DNA of 21,480 nucleotides from Micavibrio sp. (GCA_030824965.1 JAPJQV010000011.1:1-21480), one strand, 5' to 3'. Positions 5,942 to 18,124 are shown, counted from the stretch's first letter. The notes: generated by a model not told the origin, from the letters alone. A program made the numbers and translations.

Positions 5942-6202
5942 ATGACAACTGATCTTCCTTCTAATGTTCGTGCCCCAAAAACCTCTGATGCTTTCGTGAT
6001 GGCGATGCTTGGCGTGAGCCAAATCACCGGTGTAGCTGAAGTCAACGGCAAAAGCCTTTTGGTCGTTCCCGGCCTTCGTCCAGTTAAATATTCCGATCAG
6101 TTTCAGCAGCATGCTGAGGGCATCAAAGAAATCGCAGGAGCCATCGAAAACGGCAAAACCGTGAAGCTCGTTACTCCTCAGCAAAGAGCCTGCATGCTTT
6201 AA
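5942..6202 (+). CDS. unknown 86-residue protein between rplA and rplJ
   Basis: I do not recognise this protein. It is small and soluble, with a disordered start (MTTDLPSNVRAPKTSD), then a mixed segment FVMAMLGVSQITGVAEVNGKSLLVVPGLRP (about 18-47) that suggests a small beta unit. A helical stretch DQFQQHAEGIKEIAGAIENGKTVK (52-75) follows, and a VTPQQRACML end with one cysteine. No signal peptide or membrane helix. ATG 5942 is preferred because CGGAG lies 8 nt upstream; a GTG at 5933 overlaps that SD. A strong terminator of its own follows the gene, so it is a single-gene unit set between two ribosomal operons. Codon use resembles its neighbours, so it does not look recently acquired. Confidence 0.75.
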   Translation: MTTDLPSNVRAPKTSDAFVMAMLGVSQITGVAEVNGKSLLVVPGLRPVKYSDQFQQHAEGIKEIAGAIENGKTVKLVTPQQRACML

Positions 6203-6217
6203 CCTATTACATGCTAA

Positions 6218-6246
6218 AAAAAACGCGGGCATGGCCCGCGTTTTTT
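6218..6246 (+). terminator. rho-independent terminator of the 86-residue gene
   Basis: AAAAAACGCGGGC / GCCCGCGTTTTTT with a 3-nt loop: a 13-pair stem with T run, 15 nt after the stop. Its end overlaps the next promoter. Confidence 0.95.
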
Positions 6247-6247
6247 A

Positions 6248-6276
6248 TTGACTTACTTTTCGGCAATATCTATAAC
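6248..6276 (+). promoter_or_regulatory. strong sigma70-type promoter for rplJ-rplL
   Basis: TTGACT (6248-6253), 17-nt spacer, TATAAC (6271-6276): five of six matches in each box. Start near 6283, leaving a leader of about 170 nt. Confidence 0.8.
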
Positions 6277-6282
6277 CACCCC

Positions 6283-6456
6283 AATTCCTGTCCAAGACTG
6301 CAGGTCTTTTTAAAGATAAAGAAGACATTCGCCTGCATAGATAGTGAGTTAGTAGCCCATAGGCATAACTGGCACACTTAAGTTTGGATAGGCGGTCGTC
6401 GAAAGATGGGCCGCTTTTTTATTAAAGAATTTTGACCTTTGACCTGGAGAACGCGT
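6283..6456 (+). ncRNA. rplJ leader: L10 autoregulatory element with attenuator
   Basis: The leader ends in a terminator hairpin: GCGGTC (6392-6397) with GGCCGC (6409-6414), then T6. Upstream CGCCT (6330-6334) can pair with AGGCG (6390-6394), which overlaps the terminator stem, so the two folds exclude each other. Between them is the small GCC-CATA-GGC hairpin region near 6355-6364, as in L10(L12)4 binding leaders. A short hairpin AAGAC-TGCAG-GTCTT lies near the 5' end. L10-dependent control of rplJ leaders is established; transcription attenuation here is inferred from the folds. Confidence 0.7.
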
Positions 6457-6942
6457 ATGCATCGCTCACGTAAAGTTACCGAACTCGAAGCCCTGAATCA
6501 GGATTTCGCCAATACCGAAACCGTTATCGTTACTCGTAATGACGGCTTAACGGTTACACAAGCCAACGACCTGCGTGTTAAAGCGCGCGAGGCCGGCGCG
6601 AAATACAAAGTGACAAAAAACACTTTGTCGAAAATCGCGTTGAAAGGCACTCAATTCGAACCGATTTCTGACCTGCTTGCAGGCCCGACAGCGCTGACGA
6701 CATCTAACGATGGCCTGGCTGCAACGAAATTCATCTATGAATTCGCAAAAAATTCAGGTGACAAACTGGTCATTCTCGGCGGCTTTTACGGCGGCCAGAA
6801 ACTGGACGTGAAGGCTGTTGAGGCGCTGGCGAAATTGCCGACGCTCAACGAAATTCGCGGCAAACTCGTCGGTATTCTGTATGCACCGGGAGCGCAGCTT
6901 GCTCGCCTTGCCTCTGCTTACGCGACAAAAGAACAAGCTTAA
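6457..6942 (+). CDS. rplJ: 50S ribosomal protein L10
   Basis: 161-residue L10 (P0), the base of the L7/L12 stalk. The rRNA-binding domain shows VTRNDGLTVTQANDLRVKAREAGAKYKVTKNTL and the GPTALTTS stretch. The C-terminal helix, which holds L7/L12 dimers, is LVGILYAPGAQLARLASAYA. ATG 6457 is chosen because GGAG lies 8 nt upstream and the protein then begins MHRSRKVTELEAL; the in-frame TTG at 6439 would swallow the SD. Co-transcribed with rplL after a 37-nt gap. Expression is probably set by the leader attenuator. Confidence 0.97.
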   Translation: MHRSRKVTELEALNQDFANTETVIVTRNDGLTVTQANDLRVKAREAGAKYKVTKNTLSKIALKGTQFEPISDLLAGPTALTTSNDGLAATKFIYEFAKNSGDKLVILGGFYGGQKLDVKAVEALAKLPTLNEIRGKLVGILYAPGAQLARLASAYATKEQA

Positions 6943-6979
6943 TATTATCAATACAAATCACATTTAAAGGAGAACTAAA

Positions 6980-7345
6980 ATGGCTGCCAATCTAGAAAAA
7001 ATCGTAGAAGAACTATCAACGCTGACAGTAATGGAAGCCGCTGACCTGGCGAAACTGCTTGAAGAGAAGTGGGGCGTGTCCGCTGCTGCTCCTGTTGCGG
7101 CTGCCGGTCCTGCCGCTGCTGCTGTTGAAGAGAAAGACTCATTCGACGTTGTTCTTGAAGCAATCGGCGACAACAAAATCAACGTGATTAAAGCGGTTCG
7201 CGAAATCACATCTTTGGGTCTTGCAGAAGCAAAAGCTCTTGTTGAATCCGCACCAAAAGCGATCAAAGAAGGCGTTGCGAAAGCGGATGCAGAAACAATG
7301 AAAAAGAAACTGGAAGAAGCTGGCGCGAAAATCGCTCTCAAGTAA
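6980..7345 (+). CDS. rplL: 50S ribosomal protein L7/L12
   Basis: 121 residues. The N-terminal dimerisation helices are residues 1-33. A flexible Ala/Gly/Pro hinge follows at about 35-50 (SAAAPVAAAGPAAAA). The C-terminal factor-binding domain has KINVIKAVREITSLGLAEAKALVE and ends AGAKIALK. It recruits EF-Tu, EF-G and other GTPases to the ribosome. AAGGAG is 8 nt before the ATG. A strong terminator follows, so the usual rplJL-rpoBC read-through is probably reduced. Confidence 0.98.
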   Translation: MAANLEKIVEELSTLTVMEAADLAKLLEEKWGVSAAAPVAAAGPAAAAVEEKDSFDVVLEAIGDNKINVIKAVREITSLGLAEAKALVESAPKAIKEGVAKADAETMKKKLEEAGAKIALK

Positions 7346-7367
7346 ATTCAACGATATTTCCAATTTT

Positions 7368-7392
7368 AAACCCGCCAATAGGCGGGTTTTTT
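7368..7392 (+). terminator. rho-independent terminator after rplL
   Basis: AAACCCGCC (7368-7376), AATA loop, GGCGGGTTT (7381-7389) and further T. Almost the same stem as the tuf and rplA terminators in this window. Confidence 0.95.
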
Positions 7393-7541
7393 ATTTAAAA
7401 ACAGCTGCAAAGGTTTTTTAAGAAGGTATGTCAATTAAATCTCTTGGATACCTAAATCGAATAGCTGTTAGTGTAATATAGAAAACCATGCATATTATAT
7501 ATGTATCATTATGGAAATGCACGCATTACTCAAATAGCTGC
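7393..7541 (+). other. AT-rich intergenic region before the rpoB promoter
   Basis: No gene supported. A 70-codon frame at 7488-7700 runs across the promoter and leader but has no SD, skewed composition and no family resemblance. Confidence 0.5.
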
Positions 7542-7570
7542 TTGCTATTTATTAAGATTTTGTTTATAAA
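7542..7570 (+). promoter_or_regulatory. sigma70-type promoter for rpoB-rpoC
   Basis: TTGCTA (7542-7547), 17 nt, TATAAA (7565-7570). Start near 7577, giving an untranslated leader of about 190 nt before rpoB. A further TATAAA at 7695-7700 has no matching -35. Confidence 0.65.
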
Positions 7571-7576
7571 GCGGCC

Positions 7577-7769
7577 TCTAATTAAATTGCGGACGGGCAA
7601 AAGACAGATTTCATACAGGAATGTTACTCAAATAATCGAACTTCCGCGGGTTCGATTTGCATGTGACGAGGCGATGAATCCAGAAATTCCCACACTATAA
7701 AAACTGACTTTTAAAATAAAGGTTCCCAGTGCGGGGACCTATTGTCACATCAAAGGTGAAAGACGAGCA
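7577..7769 (+). promoter_or_regulatory. structured rpoB leader with two hairpins
   Basis: Hairpin 1: AATCGAAC (7634-7641) with GTTCGATT (7650-7657). Hairpin 2: AGGTTCCC (7720-7727) with GGGGACCT (7733-7740), loop AGTGC. Neither has a T run, so they are not simple terminators. The second lies 29 nt before the ATG and could affect translation. Role unknown. Confidence 0.45.
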
Positions 7770-10700
7770 ATGGTCGCTAAGAAAACTGCAGCAGCTAAAA
7801 AGAATCCTCAAACTCCAGCCGAATTCGTGAATTCCTATACAGGTCGCAAGCGTATTCGTCGCTCTTTCGGAAAGATCCGCGAAGTCGCTGCGATGCCGAA
7901 TTTGAACGACGTTCAAAAGGAATCTTATGAGCAGTTCTTGCAAGCTGTCATTCATGCGGACGATCGCGCGATGCGCGGCCTGCAGGAAGTTTTATCTTCC
8001 GTTTTCCCGATTAAAGATTTTGCTGATAAGGCTGAGATCGATTTCGTTAAGTATGAACTGGAAGAGCCGAAATACGATGTCGATGAGTGCCGCCAGCGCG
8101 GTATGACATTCGCAGCACCACTTCGCGTTACGCTGCGCCTATCTGTTTTCGATGTTGACGAGACGACAGGTCTTCGCTCTATCCGCGATATTAAAGAACA
8201 GGATGTTTACCTCGTCGATATGCCATTGATGACTGAAAACGGTACATTTATCGTCAACGGGACTGAGCGCGTTATCGTTTCCCAGATGCACCGTTCACCG
8301 GGTGTGTTCTTCGACCATGATGGCGGAAAATCTCACGCGTCCGGTAAGTACCTGTTTGCATCCCGCATCATTCCGTACCGTGGGTCTTGGCTGGATTTCG
8401 AATTCGATGCGAAAGACATTCTAAACGTTCGTATCGACCGCCGCCGTAAATTGCCAGTAACGACATTCTTGCGTTCGCTGTACTCTGCGGAAACAGAAAA
8501 ATATATCCTTGAATGCCAGAAAAAAGATAAGCCGATCGATCCCTTATTGATCCAAGGTATGTCTAACGAGGAAATTCTCTCCGTCTTTTATGGCCGTGTT
8601 ATTTACACGCAGGACAAAAAAGGCTGGAAAACGGCGTTTGATGGCGAGCGTATGCGAGGGAGCAAACTGGCCTATGATCTCGTCGATGCGAAATCCGGCA
8701 AGGTCGTTGCCGAAGCTGGTGCAAAAATCACACCACGCGTCGCACGCAAACTGGCCGAAGAGGGCCTGAAAGAAATTATGATTCAGGAAGAGCAATTGGT
8801 TGGCTCTTACCTTGCCGTCGATATAGTCGATTTGAAAACGGGTGCGGTCATGTTCGAAGCCGGTCATGAATTGACGGCTGAAGATATCGAAAAACTAACA
8901 GATGCCGGTTACAAAGAATTGCCGATCCTCGGCATCGATCATTTGAACACAGGCGCTTATGTCCGCAACACTTTGATCGCAGATAAAACCGATACACGCG
9001 AAGAAGCATTGATCGATATTTACCGCGTGATGCGTCCGGGTGAGCCGCCGACAGTTGAGTCTGCTGAAGCTCTGTTCCACTCTCTTTTCTTCGACCCGGA
9101 GCGTTATGATCTCTCTGCCGTCGGTCGCGTTAAAATGAATGCGCGTCTTGATCTGAAGGCGGATGACGAATTCCGCGTTCTGTCTAAAGAAGATATTCTG
9201 GCGATCCTGCGTTACCTGCATGAATTAAAAGACGGTCGCGGCGAAGTCGATGATATCGATAACCTTGGCAACCGTCGTGTTCGCTCCGTTGGCGAATTGA
9301 TGGAAAACCAGATTCGTCTGGGTCTTCTTCGTATGGAGCGCGCGATCCGCGAGCGTATGTCTTCTGTCGATATCGACACATACATGCCGCACGATCTGAT
9401 CAACTCCAAACCGGCTCAGGCTGCTGTTCGCGAGTTCTTCGCATCCTCACAATTGTCCCAGTTTATGGACCAGACCAACCCGCTGTCCGAAATCACGCAT
9501 AAGCGTCGTCTTTCAGCTTTGGGTCCGGGCGGTTTGACGCGTGAGCGTGCAGGTTTCGAAGTCCGCGACGTTCACCCAACTCATTATGGTCGTATCTGCC
9601 CGATTGAAACGCCGGAAGGTCCGAACATTGGTCTGATCAACTCACTGGCGACTTTCGCCCGTGTCAACCAATACGGTTTCATTGAATCTCCGTACCGTAA
9701 AGTTAAAGACGGCAAAGTGACAGATGAAGTCATTTACATGTCTGCGATGGAAGAGGCGAAGTACACGATTGCCCAAGCGAATACGCCGCTCGATAAATCC
9801 GGTAAATTCGTAGACGATCTCGTTTCCTGCCGCCAGGCTGGTGAAAACCTGATGTCGTCTCCGGAAGCAATCGAATATATCGACGTTTCACCGAAGCAGA
9901 TCGTCTCCGTTGCCGCCGCACTCATTCCGTTCCTCGAAAACGATGATGCGAACCGCGCGCTTATGGGTTCGAACATGCAGCGTCAGGCTGTTCCGCTTCT
10001 TCGTTCCGATGCTCCATTGGTCGGTACAGGTATGGAATTGACAGTTGCGCGTGACTCTGGTGCGGCTATCGCTGCCCGCCGCGGTGGTGTTGTCGTTGAA
10101 GTTGACGCAACACGTATCGTTATCCGCGCAACGGAAGACCTCGATACGTCCGAAGCGATTGTCGATATCTACAAATTGATGAAATTCCAACGTTCGAACC
10201 AGTCGACATGTATCAATCAAAAACCTCTGGTTAAAGTTGGCGACATCATCAAGGCCGGCGATACAATTGCGGACGGTCCGTCTACGCAACTTGGTGAACT
10301 GGCTCTGGGACGTAACGTTCTTGTCGCCTTCATGCCTTGGAACGGTTACAACTTCGAAGACTCTATCCTGCTATCCGAGAAGATTGTGTCAGATGACGTC
10401 TACACTTCCATCCACTTGGAAGAATTCGAAGTCATGGCCCGCGATACGAAGCTCGGTCCAGAAGAAATCACGCGCGATATCCCGAATGTCGGTGAAGAAG
10501 CCCTAAAGCATCTCGATGAAAGCGGTATCGTTCACATTGGTGCGGAAGTCGGGCCTGGCGATATTCTCGTAGGTAAGGTTACGCCAAAAGGCGAAAGCCC
10601 AATGACGCCGGAAGAAAAACTTCTTCGTGCGATCTTCGGTGAAAAAGCAGCTGATGTAAAAGACTCCTCGCTTCGCCTGCCTCCAGGCACCGCCGGAACA

Positions 10701-12023
10701 ATCGTTGAAGTGCGCGTGTTCAACCGCCGCGGTATCGACAAGGATTCTCGCGCGATGTCTATCGAGCGCGAAGAGATTGAAAAACTGGCAAAAGACCGCG
10801 ACGATGAGCGCAAGATTATCGAAGATGGTTTCTATGCCCGCTTAAGCGATCTTCTGTCAGGTGAGAAAGTAGCTTCCGTGCCCAAAGGCGTTTCTTCCTT
10901 ATCCAAAGGCGACAAGATTGCTGCCAAAGATCTGGAAGCGATTGAGAAGCGCGGTCTCTGGAGACAGATCGGAGTCGAGAATGAGAAAACGATGGCGGAA
11001 ATCGAAGCCATCGGTAAGACATTCGATGAAGCGGTTGATAACCTAAAAGAGCGCTTCGAGCAGAAAGTTGAAAAACTGCAACGCGGTGACGAGCTTCCTC
11101 CGGGCGTAATGAAGATGGTTAAAGTCTTCGTAGCGATCAAGCGTAAAATCCAGCCAGGTGATAAAATGGCCGGACGTCACGGTAACAAAGGGGTCGTTTC
11201 CAAGATCATGCCGATCGAAGACATGCCATATCTTGAAGATGGAAGACCGGTCGATATCGTCTTGAACCCGCTCGGTGTTCCATCCCGTATGAACGTTGGT
11301 CAGATTTTAGAGACCCACCTTGGTTGGGCTTGTGCATCATTGGGACGTCAGATCGGTGAAATGATCGATAGCTTCAACGATCCGAAAAACCCGGCGGCGA
11401 ACGAGATCAAGGAACTCAAAGGCAAATTGAAAGAAGTCTATGGCGACATGGAATATGATTCCAAAGTCACGCTTCTGGACGATACGCAAGTTGTCGAAAT
11501 GTCCAGAAACCTTCGCGGCGGTGTGCCGATGGCAACGCCGGTCTTCGATGGTGCGCATGAGCCGGATATCTCGGTTCTGTTGGAAAAAGCAGGTCTTGCT
11601 ACATCTGGTCAGGTAACCCTGATCGACGGTCGTACAGGCGAGCGTTTCCACCGCGATGTAACGGTCGGCTATATGTACATGCTCAAGCTTCACCACTTGG
11701 TCGATGACAAGATCCACGCCCGTTCGATCGGTCCGTATTCTCTTGTCACGCAACAACCTCTCGGTGGTAAGGCGCAGTTCGGTGGACAGCGTTTCGGTGA
11801 GATGGAAGTCTGGGCACTGCAAGCTTATGGTGCGGCTTACACATTACAAGAATTGCTTACGATCAAGTCCGATGACGTTGCAGGCCGTTCGAAAGTCTAC
11901 GAAGCGATCGTTCGTGGCGAAGACAATTTCGAAATCGGTGTACCTGAATCGTTCAACGTTTTGACTAAGGAATTGAAAGCCTTGGGTCTGAATGTCGAAA
12001 TGAAACAGAGCGACGGCGAATAA
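7770..12023 (+). CDS. rpoB: DNA-directed RNA polymerase subunit beta
   Basis: 1417-residue beta subunit, somewhat longer than the E. coli protein as is common in this class. It forms one pincer of the polymerase and part of the active site. The rifampicin region is intact at about 558-590: QLSQFMDQTNPLSEITHKRR with D567, H577 and S582 at the positions of E. coli D516, H526 and S531, so no resistance substitution is visible there. The active-site motif GDKMAGRHGNKG carries K1132 and K1140. The C-terminal part (VTVGYMYMLKLHHLVDDKIHARS, then GGKAQFGGQRFGEMEVWAL) is the clamp/switch region that contacts beta'. ATG 7770 is supported by AAAGGTG upstream. rpoC starts 35 nt downstream in the same unit. 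Confidence 0.98.
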   Translation: MVAKKTAAAKKNPQTPAEFVNSYTGRKRIRRSFGKIREVAAMPNLNDVQKESYEQFLQAVIHADDRAMRGLQEVLSSVFPIKDFADKAEIDFVKYELEEPKYDVDECRQRGMTFAAPLRVTLRLSVFDVDETTGLRSIRDIKEQDVYLVDMPLMTENGTFIVNGTERVIVSQMHRSPGVFFDHDGGKSHASGKYLFASRIIPYRGSWLDFEFDAKDILNVRIDRRRKLPVTTFLRSLYSAETEKYILECQKKDKPIDPLLIQGMSNEEILSVFYGRVIYTQDKKGWKTAFDGERMRGSKLAYDLVDAKSGKVVAEAGAKITPRVARKLAEEGLKEIMIQEEQLVGSYLAVDIVDLKTGAVMFEAGHELTAEDIEKLTDAGYKELPILGIDHLNTGAYVRNTLIADKTDTREEALIDIYRVMRPGEPPTVESAEALFHSLFFDPERYDLSAVGRVKMNARLDLKADDEFRVLSKEDILAILRYLHELKDGRGEVDDIDNLGNRRVRSVGELMENQIRLGLLRMERAIRERMSSVDIDTYMPHDLINSKPAQAAVREFFASSQLSQFMDQTNPLSEITHKRRLSALGPGGLTRERAGFEVRDVHPTHYGRICPIETPEGPNIGLINSLATFARVNQYGFIESPYRKVKDGKVTDEVIYMSAMEEAKYTIAQANTPLDKSGKFVDDLVSCRQAGENLMSSPEAIEYIDVSPKQIVSVAAALIPFLENDDANRALMGSNMQRQAVPLLRSDAPLVGTGMELTVARDSGAAIAARRGGVVVEVDATRIVIRATEDLDTSEAIVDIYKLMKFQRSNQSTCINQKPLVKVGDIIKAGDTIADGPSTQLGELALGRNVLVAFMPWNGYNFEDSILLSEKIVSDDVYTSIHLEEFEVMARDTKLGPEEITRDIPNVGEEALKHLDESGIVHIGAEVGPGDILVGKVTPKGESPMTPEEKLLRAIFGEKAADVKDSSLRLPPGTAGTIVEVRVFNRRGIDKDSRAMSIEREEIEKLAKDRDDERKIIEDGFYARLSDLLSGEKVASVPKGVSSLSKGDKIAAKDLEAIEKRGLWRQIGVENEKTMAEIEAIGKTFDEAVDNLKERFEQKVEKLQRGDELPPGVMKMVKVFVAIKRKIQPGDKMAGRHGNKGVVSKIMPIEDMPYLEDGRPVDIVLNPLGVPSRMNVGQILETHLGWACASLGRQIGEMIDSFNDPKNPAANEIKELKGKLKEVYGDMEYDSKVTLLDDTQVVEMSRNLRGGVPMATPVFDGAHEPDISVLLEKAGLATSGQVTLIDGRTGERFHRDVTVGYMYMLKLHHLVDDKIHARSIGPYSLVTQQPLGGKAQFGGQRFGEMEVWALQAYGAAYTLQELLTIKSDDVAGRSKVYEAIVRGEDNFEIGVPESFNVLTKELKALGLNVEMKQSDGE

Positions 12024-12058
12024 GATAGCGAAGAAGAAATAGAAAAAGGTATTAAATC

Positions 12059-16252
<4,194 letters not shown>

Positions 16253-16274
16253 GCCGATTTCAAGATAAAAATTT

Positions 16275-16307
16275 AAAAACGGCCCATCGAAAGATCGGGC
16301 CGTTTTT
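16275..16307 (+). terminator. rho-independent terminator after rpoC
   Basis: Eleven-pair perfect stem AAAAACGGCCC/GGGCCGTTTTT with ATCGAAAGATC loop that can itself pair (GATC-like ends), T5 within the 3' arm. Located 22 nt after the stop. Confidence 0.95.
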
Positions 16308-16350
16308 ATTTGATAAAATTCCAAAGCAGTTCTGCTCATCGAATGGCGAA

Positions 16351-16378
16351 TAAAAATTTCAGAAGCCTCAAATTTTTA
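16351..16378 (+). repeat. AT-rich perfect inverted repeat before DUF1153 gene
   Basis: TAAAAATTT and AAATTTTTA separated by 10 nt, about 50 nt before the DUF1153 start. It is repeated at 17393-17420 by the duplication. Possible operator or weak hairpin; function unknown. Confidence 0.5.
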
Positions 16379-16428
16379 TGGCACGGAAATTATCTTTTTG
16401 CTTTAACTGGACAAAGGAATTTTTGCGT

Positions 16429-16764
16429 ATGAGTTTATCTCAAGATTTTAATACTGTCGGCGAGTTTGACTGGTCCCCTTATCCAACCAGAGAAAATAAA
16501 AAGAGATGGAGCGCTCAAATGAAGCGCGGGATTGTCGTCGCCCTGACAAAAGGCATATTAACCCCTGAGGATATTAAGTCCCGTTATAAAGATATTTCCA
16601 CTGAAGAAATTGAAAGATGGGTCGAGCGATATAAAAAATTCGGAATGAAGGGATTGATGGCGAGCAAAACTATGTCCGCAAGGGTGACCGTCTGCTCGAT
16701 GGTGCAATGGTGCCGCATGATATTCTTGACGTTATGGGTGTTGAGGCTTTGGCCGATTATCTGA
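16429..16764 (+). pseudogene. DUF1153/SciP-like gene, truncated copy fused to out-of-frame rpoC
   Basis: The first 80 residues (MSLSQDFNTV to GLMASK) are identical to the intact copy at 17471-17746. At the duplication junction the frame enters repeated rpoC DNA out of phase and adds 31 unrelated residues (TMSARVTVCS...) before a stop. The helix-turn-helix core (KKRW at 24-27 to W64 and GMKGLMA at 72-78) is retained, so a product could still fold and bind DNA. It loses the native basic end MERIRYMREPQ. AAGGA is 10 nt before the ATG, as in the other copy. Called a pseudogene because the C-terminus is a rearrangement product. Confidence 0.75.
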
Positions 16765-17294
16765 TCAACGAGATCCAGGATGTCTACCGCCTGCAGGGTG
16801 TTAAGATCAACGATAAGCATATCGAAGTCATTGTTCGTCAGATGTTGCAGAAAGTAGAAGTCATGGAAGTCGGTGACACGACATTCCTTGTCGGCGAGCA
16901 TATCGAGCGTGACGAGTTCGAAGCAGAGCGTCAAAAATATCTTGCTCTAGGTAAGCGTCCGGCAACAGGACGCCCGATCCTGCAAGGTATTACGAAAGCC
17001 TCCTTGCAGACCCGTTCGTTTATCTCTGCGGCTTCGTTCCAGGAAACGACGCGCGTTCTTACCGAAGCGGCAACTCAAGGAAAGACAGACACCTTGAACG
17101 GCTTGAAAGAGAACGTCATCGTCGGTCGCTTGATCCCTGCGGGTACAGGCGCTTACGTGAACTCTCTCAAGAAGATGGCAGCCGGCCGCGACAAGATCGC
17201 CATGGCGGCCCAGCAGCAATCTACGGCCGACCTGCCATCTAATGACTCAGGCGAAGGCACAGAAACGGCTGCGATCGAGAAGAAATCTGCTTAA
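16670..17294 (+). pseudogene. rpoC 3' fragment created by the duplication
   Basis: Encodes the last 207 residues of beta'. The fragment has lost the catalytic centre and both zinc sites. Within it an ATG at 16707 opens 195 codons (MVPHDILDVMGVEALADYL...) ending at the natural stop; no good SD precedes it. If translated it would be the C-terminal jaw/clamp part of beta' without the rest, and could in principle compete for assembly. More likely it is untranslated. Confidence 0.85.
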
Positions 17295-17316
17295 GCCGAT
17301 TTCAAGATAAAAATTT

Positions 17317-17349
17317 AAAAACGGCCCATCGAAAGATCGGGCCGTTTTT
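17317..17349 (+). terminator. second copy of the rpoC terminator
   Basis: Exact repeat of the stem at 16275-16307, shifted by 1042 nt. Any transcript of the truncated DUF1153 copy and the rpoC fragment would end here. Confidence 0.93.
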
Positions 17350-17470
17350 ATTTGATAAAATTCCAAAGCAGTTCTGCTCATCGAATGGCGAATAAAAATT
17401 TCAGAAGCCTCAAATTTTTATGGCACGGAAATTATCTTTTTGCTTTAACTGGACAAAGGAATTTTTGCGT

Positions 17471-17746
17471 ATGAGTTTATCTCAAGATTTTAATACTGTC
17501 GGCGAGTTTGACTGGTCCCCTTATCCAACCAGAGAAAATAAAAAGAGATGGAGCGCTCAAATGAAGCGCGGGATTGTCGTCGCCCTGACAAAAGGCATAT
17601 TAACCCCTGAGGATATTAAGTCCCGTTATAAAGATATTTCCACTGAAGAAATTGAAAGATGGGTCGAGCGATATAAAAAATTCGGAATGAAGGGATTGAT
17701 GGCGAGCAAAATGGAACGCATTCGATACATGCGTGAACCGCAATAA
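17471..17746 (+). CDS. DUF1153 (SciP-like) DNA-binding protein
   Basis: 91-residue protein that resembles DUF1153, the family of Caulobacter SciP, which binds CtrA and DNA and restrains CtrA-activated genes. Shared pattern: a Pro-containing entry (SPYPTRENKKRW, 16-27), K and VVAL on the first helix (34-39), GILTPEDIKSRYKDISTEEIERW (42-64) as a helix-turn-helix, then FGMKGLMA and a basic end. AAGGA lies 10 nt before the ATG; the upstream in-frame ATG at 17420 overlaps an inverted repeat and adds a non-family sequence. This is the intact copy; a truncated one lies 1042 nt upstream. Whether it is the true SciP orthologue or another DUF1153 member is not certain. The hairpin TGATTC-GCGT-GAATCA follows the stop. 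Confidence 0.75.
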   Translation: MSLSQDFNTVGEFDWSPYPTRENKKRWSAQMKRGIVVALTKGILTPEDIKSRYKDISTEEIERWVERYKKFGMKGLMASKMERIRYMREPQ

Positions 17747-18124
17747 CTGATTCGCGTGAATCAATAGAAGCAGAAATAGTAACTATGAGCCAATCTTATG
17801 TGTGGCTTGATAAAGGGATAGCGTGAAAACTCTTTGCAATAAAATCTATGATTTTGAGCCAAGCGAAATTATTTAATATTCCAAAACCGTGGTGGTCTTA
17901 GAAATCCAACAAGCGGGGGCTTACAAATAATTTGCAGAAATTATTCTGTACATAATTTTGAGAGGTGGAAATTCATGATTTCAGGTCATTTTCCGAGAAT
18001 TTAAAAGAGATTACCCCCCCCCCGATCTAATCTTGGAAATTGGCCAATTACAAGCTTTCTTCGGGCCTGCGAAAATAATAAAGCGAGTCATGGAACAAAA
18101 TTTAAAAAAGCTTTAAAATAAACA
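17747..18124 (+). other. AT-rich region without a recognisable gene; contains a C10 tract
   Basis: A short hairpin (17748-17763) follows the DUF1153 stop. Beyond it there are only frames with frequent stops. A run of ten C lies at 18014-18023. A strong SD-like AGAGGTGG (17961-17968) precedes an ATG at 17975 that opens only nine codons. A GTG at 17965 would read 50 codons to a TAA at 18114-18116 if the C run were 8 or 11 long, but stops just after the run at length 10. No family is recognised in either reading. Confidence 0.5.
18102..18116 (+). promoter_or_regulatory. candidate CtrA box before the rpsL promoter
   Basis: TTAAAAAAGCTTTAA is an exact TTAA-N7-TTAA match, ending 8 nt upstream of the -35. 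The sequence is low in complexity, so chance is a real explanation. Confidence 0.3.

Larger units (their letters stand above)
16670..17711 (+). repeat. tandem direct repeat, copy 2 (1042 bp)
   Basis: Second unit, head to tail with copy 1. Beyond its right end the DUF1153 gene continues with its natural C-terminus, so the ancestral order was rpoC, terminator, DUF1153 gene. Lack of visible divergence, including at synonymous sites, means a very recent event or an assembly artefact. Confidence 0.95.

Noticed and set aside
7488..7700. 70-codon ORF in the rpoB leader
   Set aside because: It spans the -35/-10 pair and a hairpin, has no SD, and its composition is that of AT-rich non-coding DNA.
16476..16484. 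TTATCCAAC resembling a DnaA box in the DUF1153 gene
   Set aside because: Mismatched single site within coding sequence, no cluster and no origin features.
17784..17825. 13-codon frame MSQSYVWLDKGIA after the DUF1153 gene
   Set aside because: Too short, no SD, no structure typical of an attenuator.
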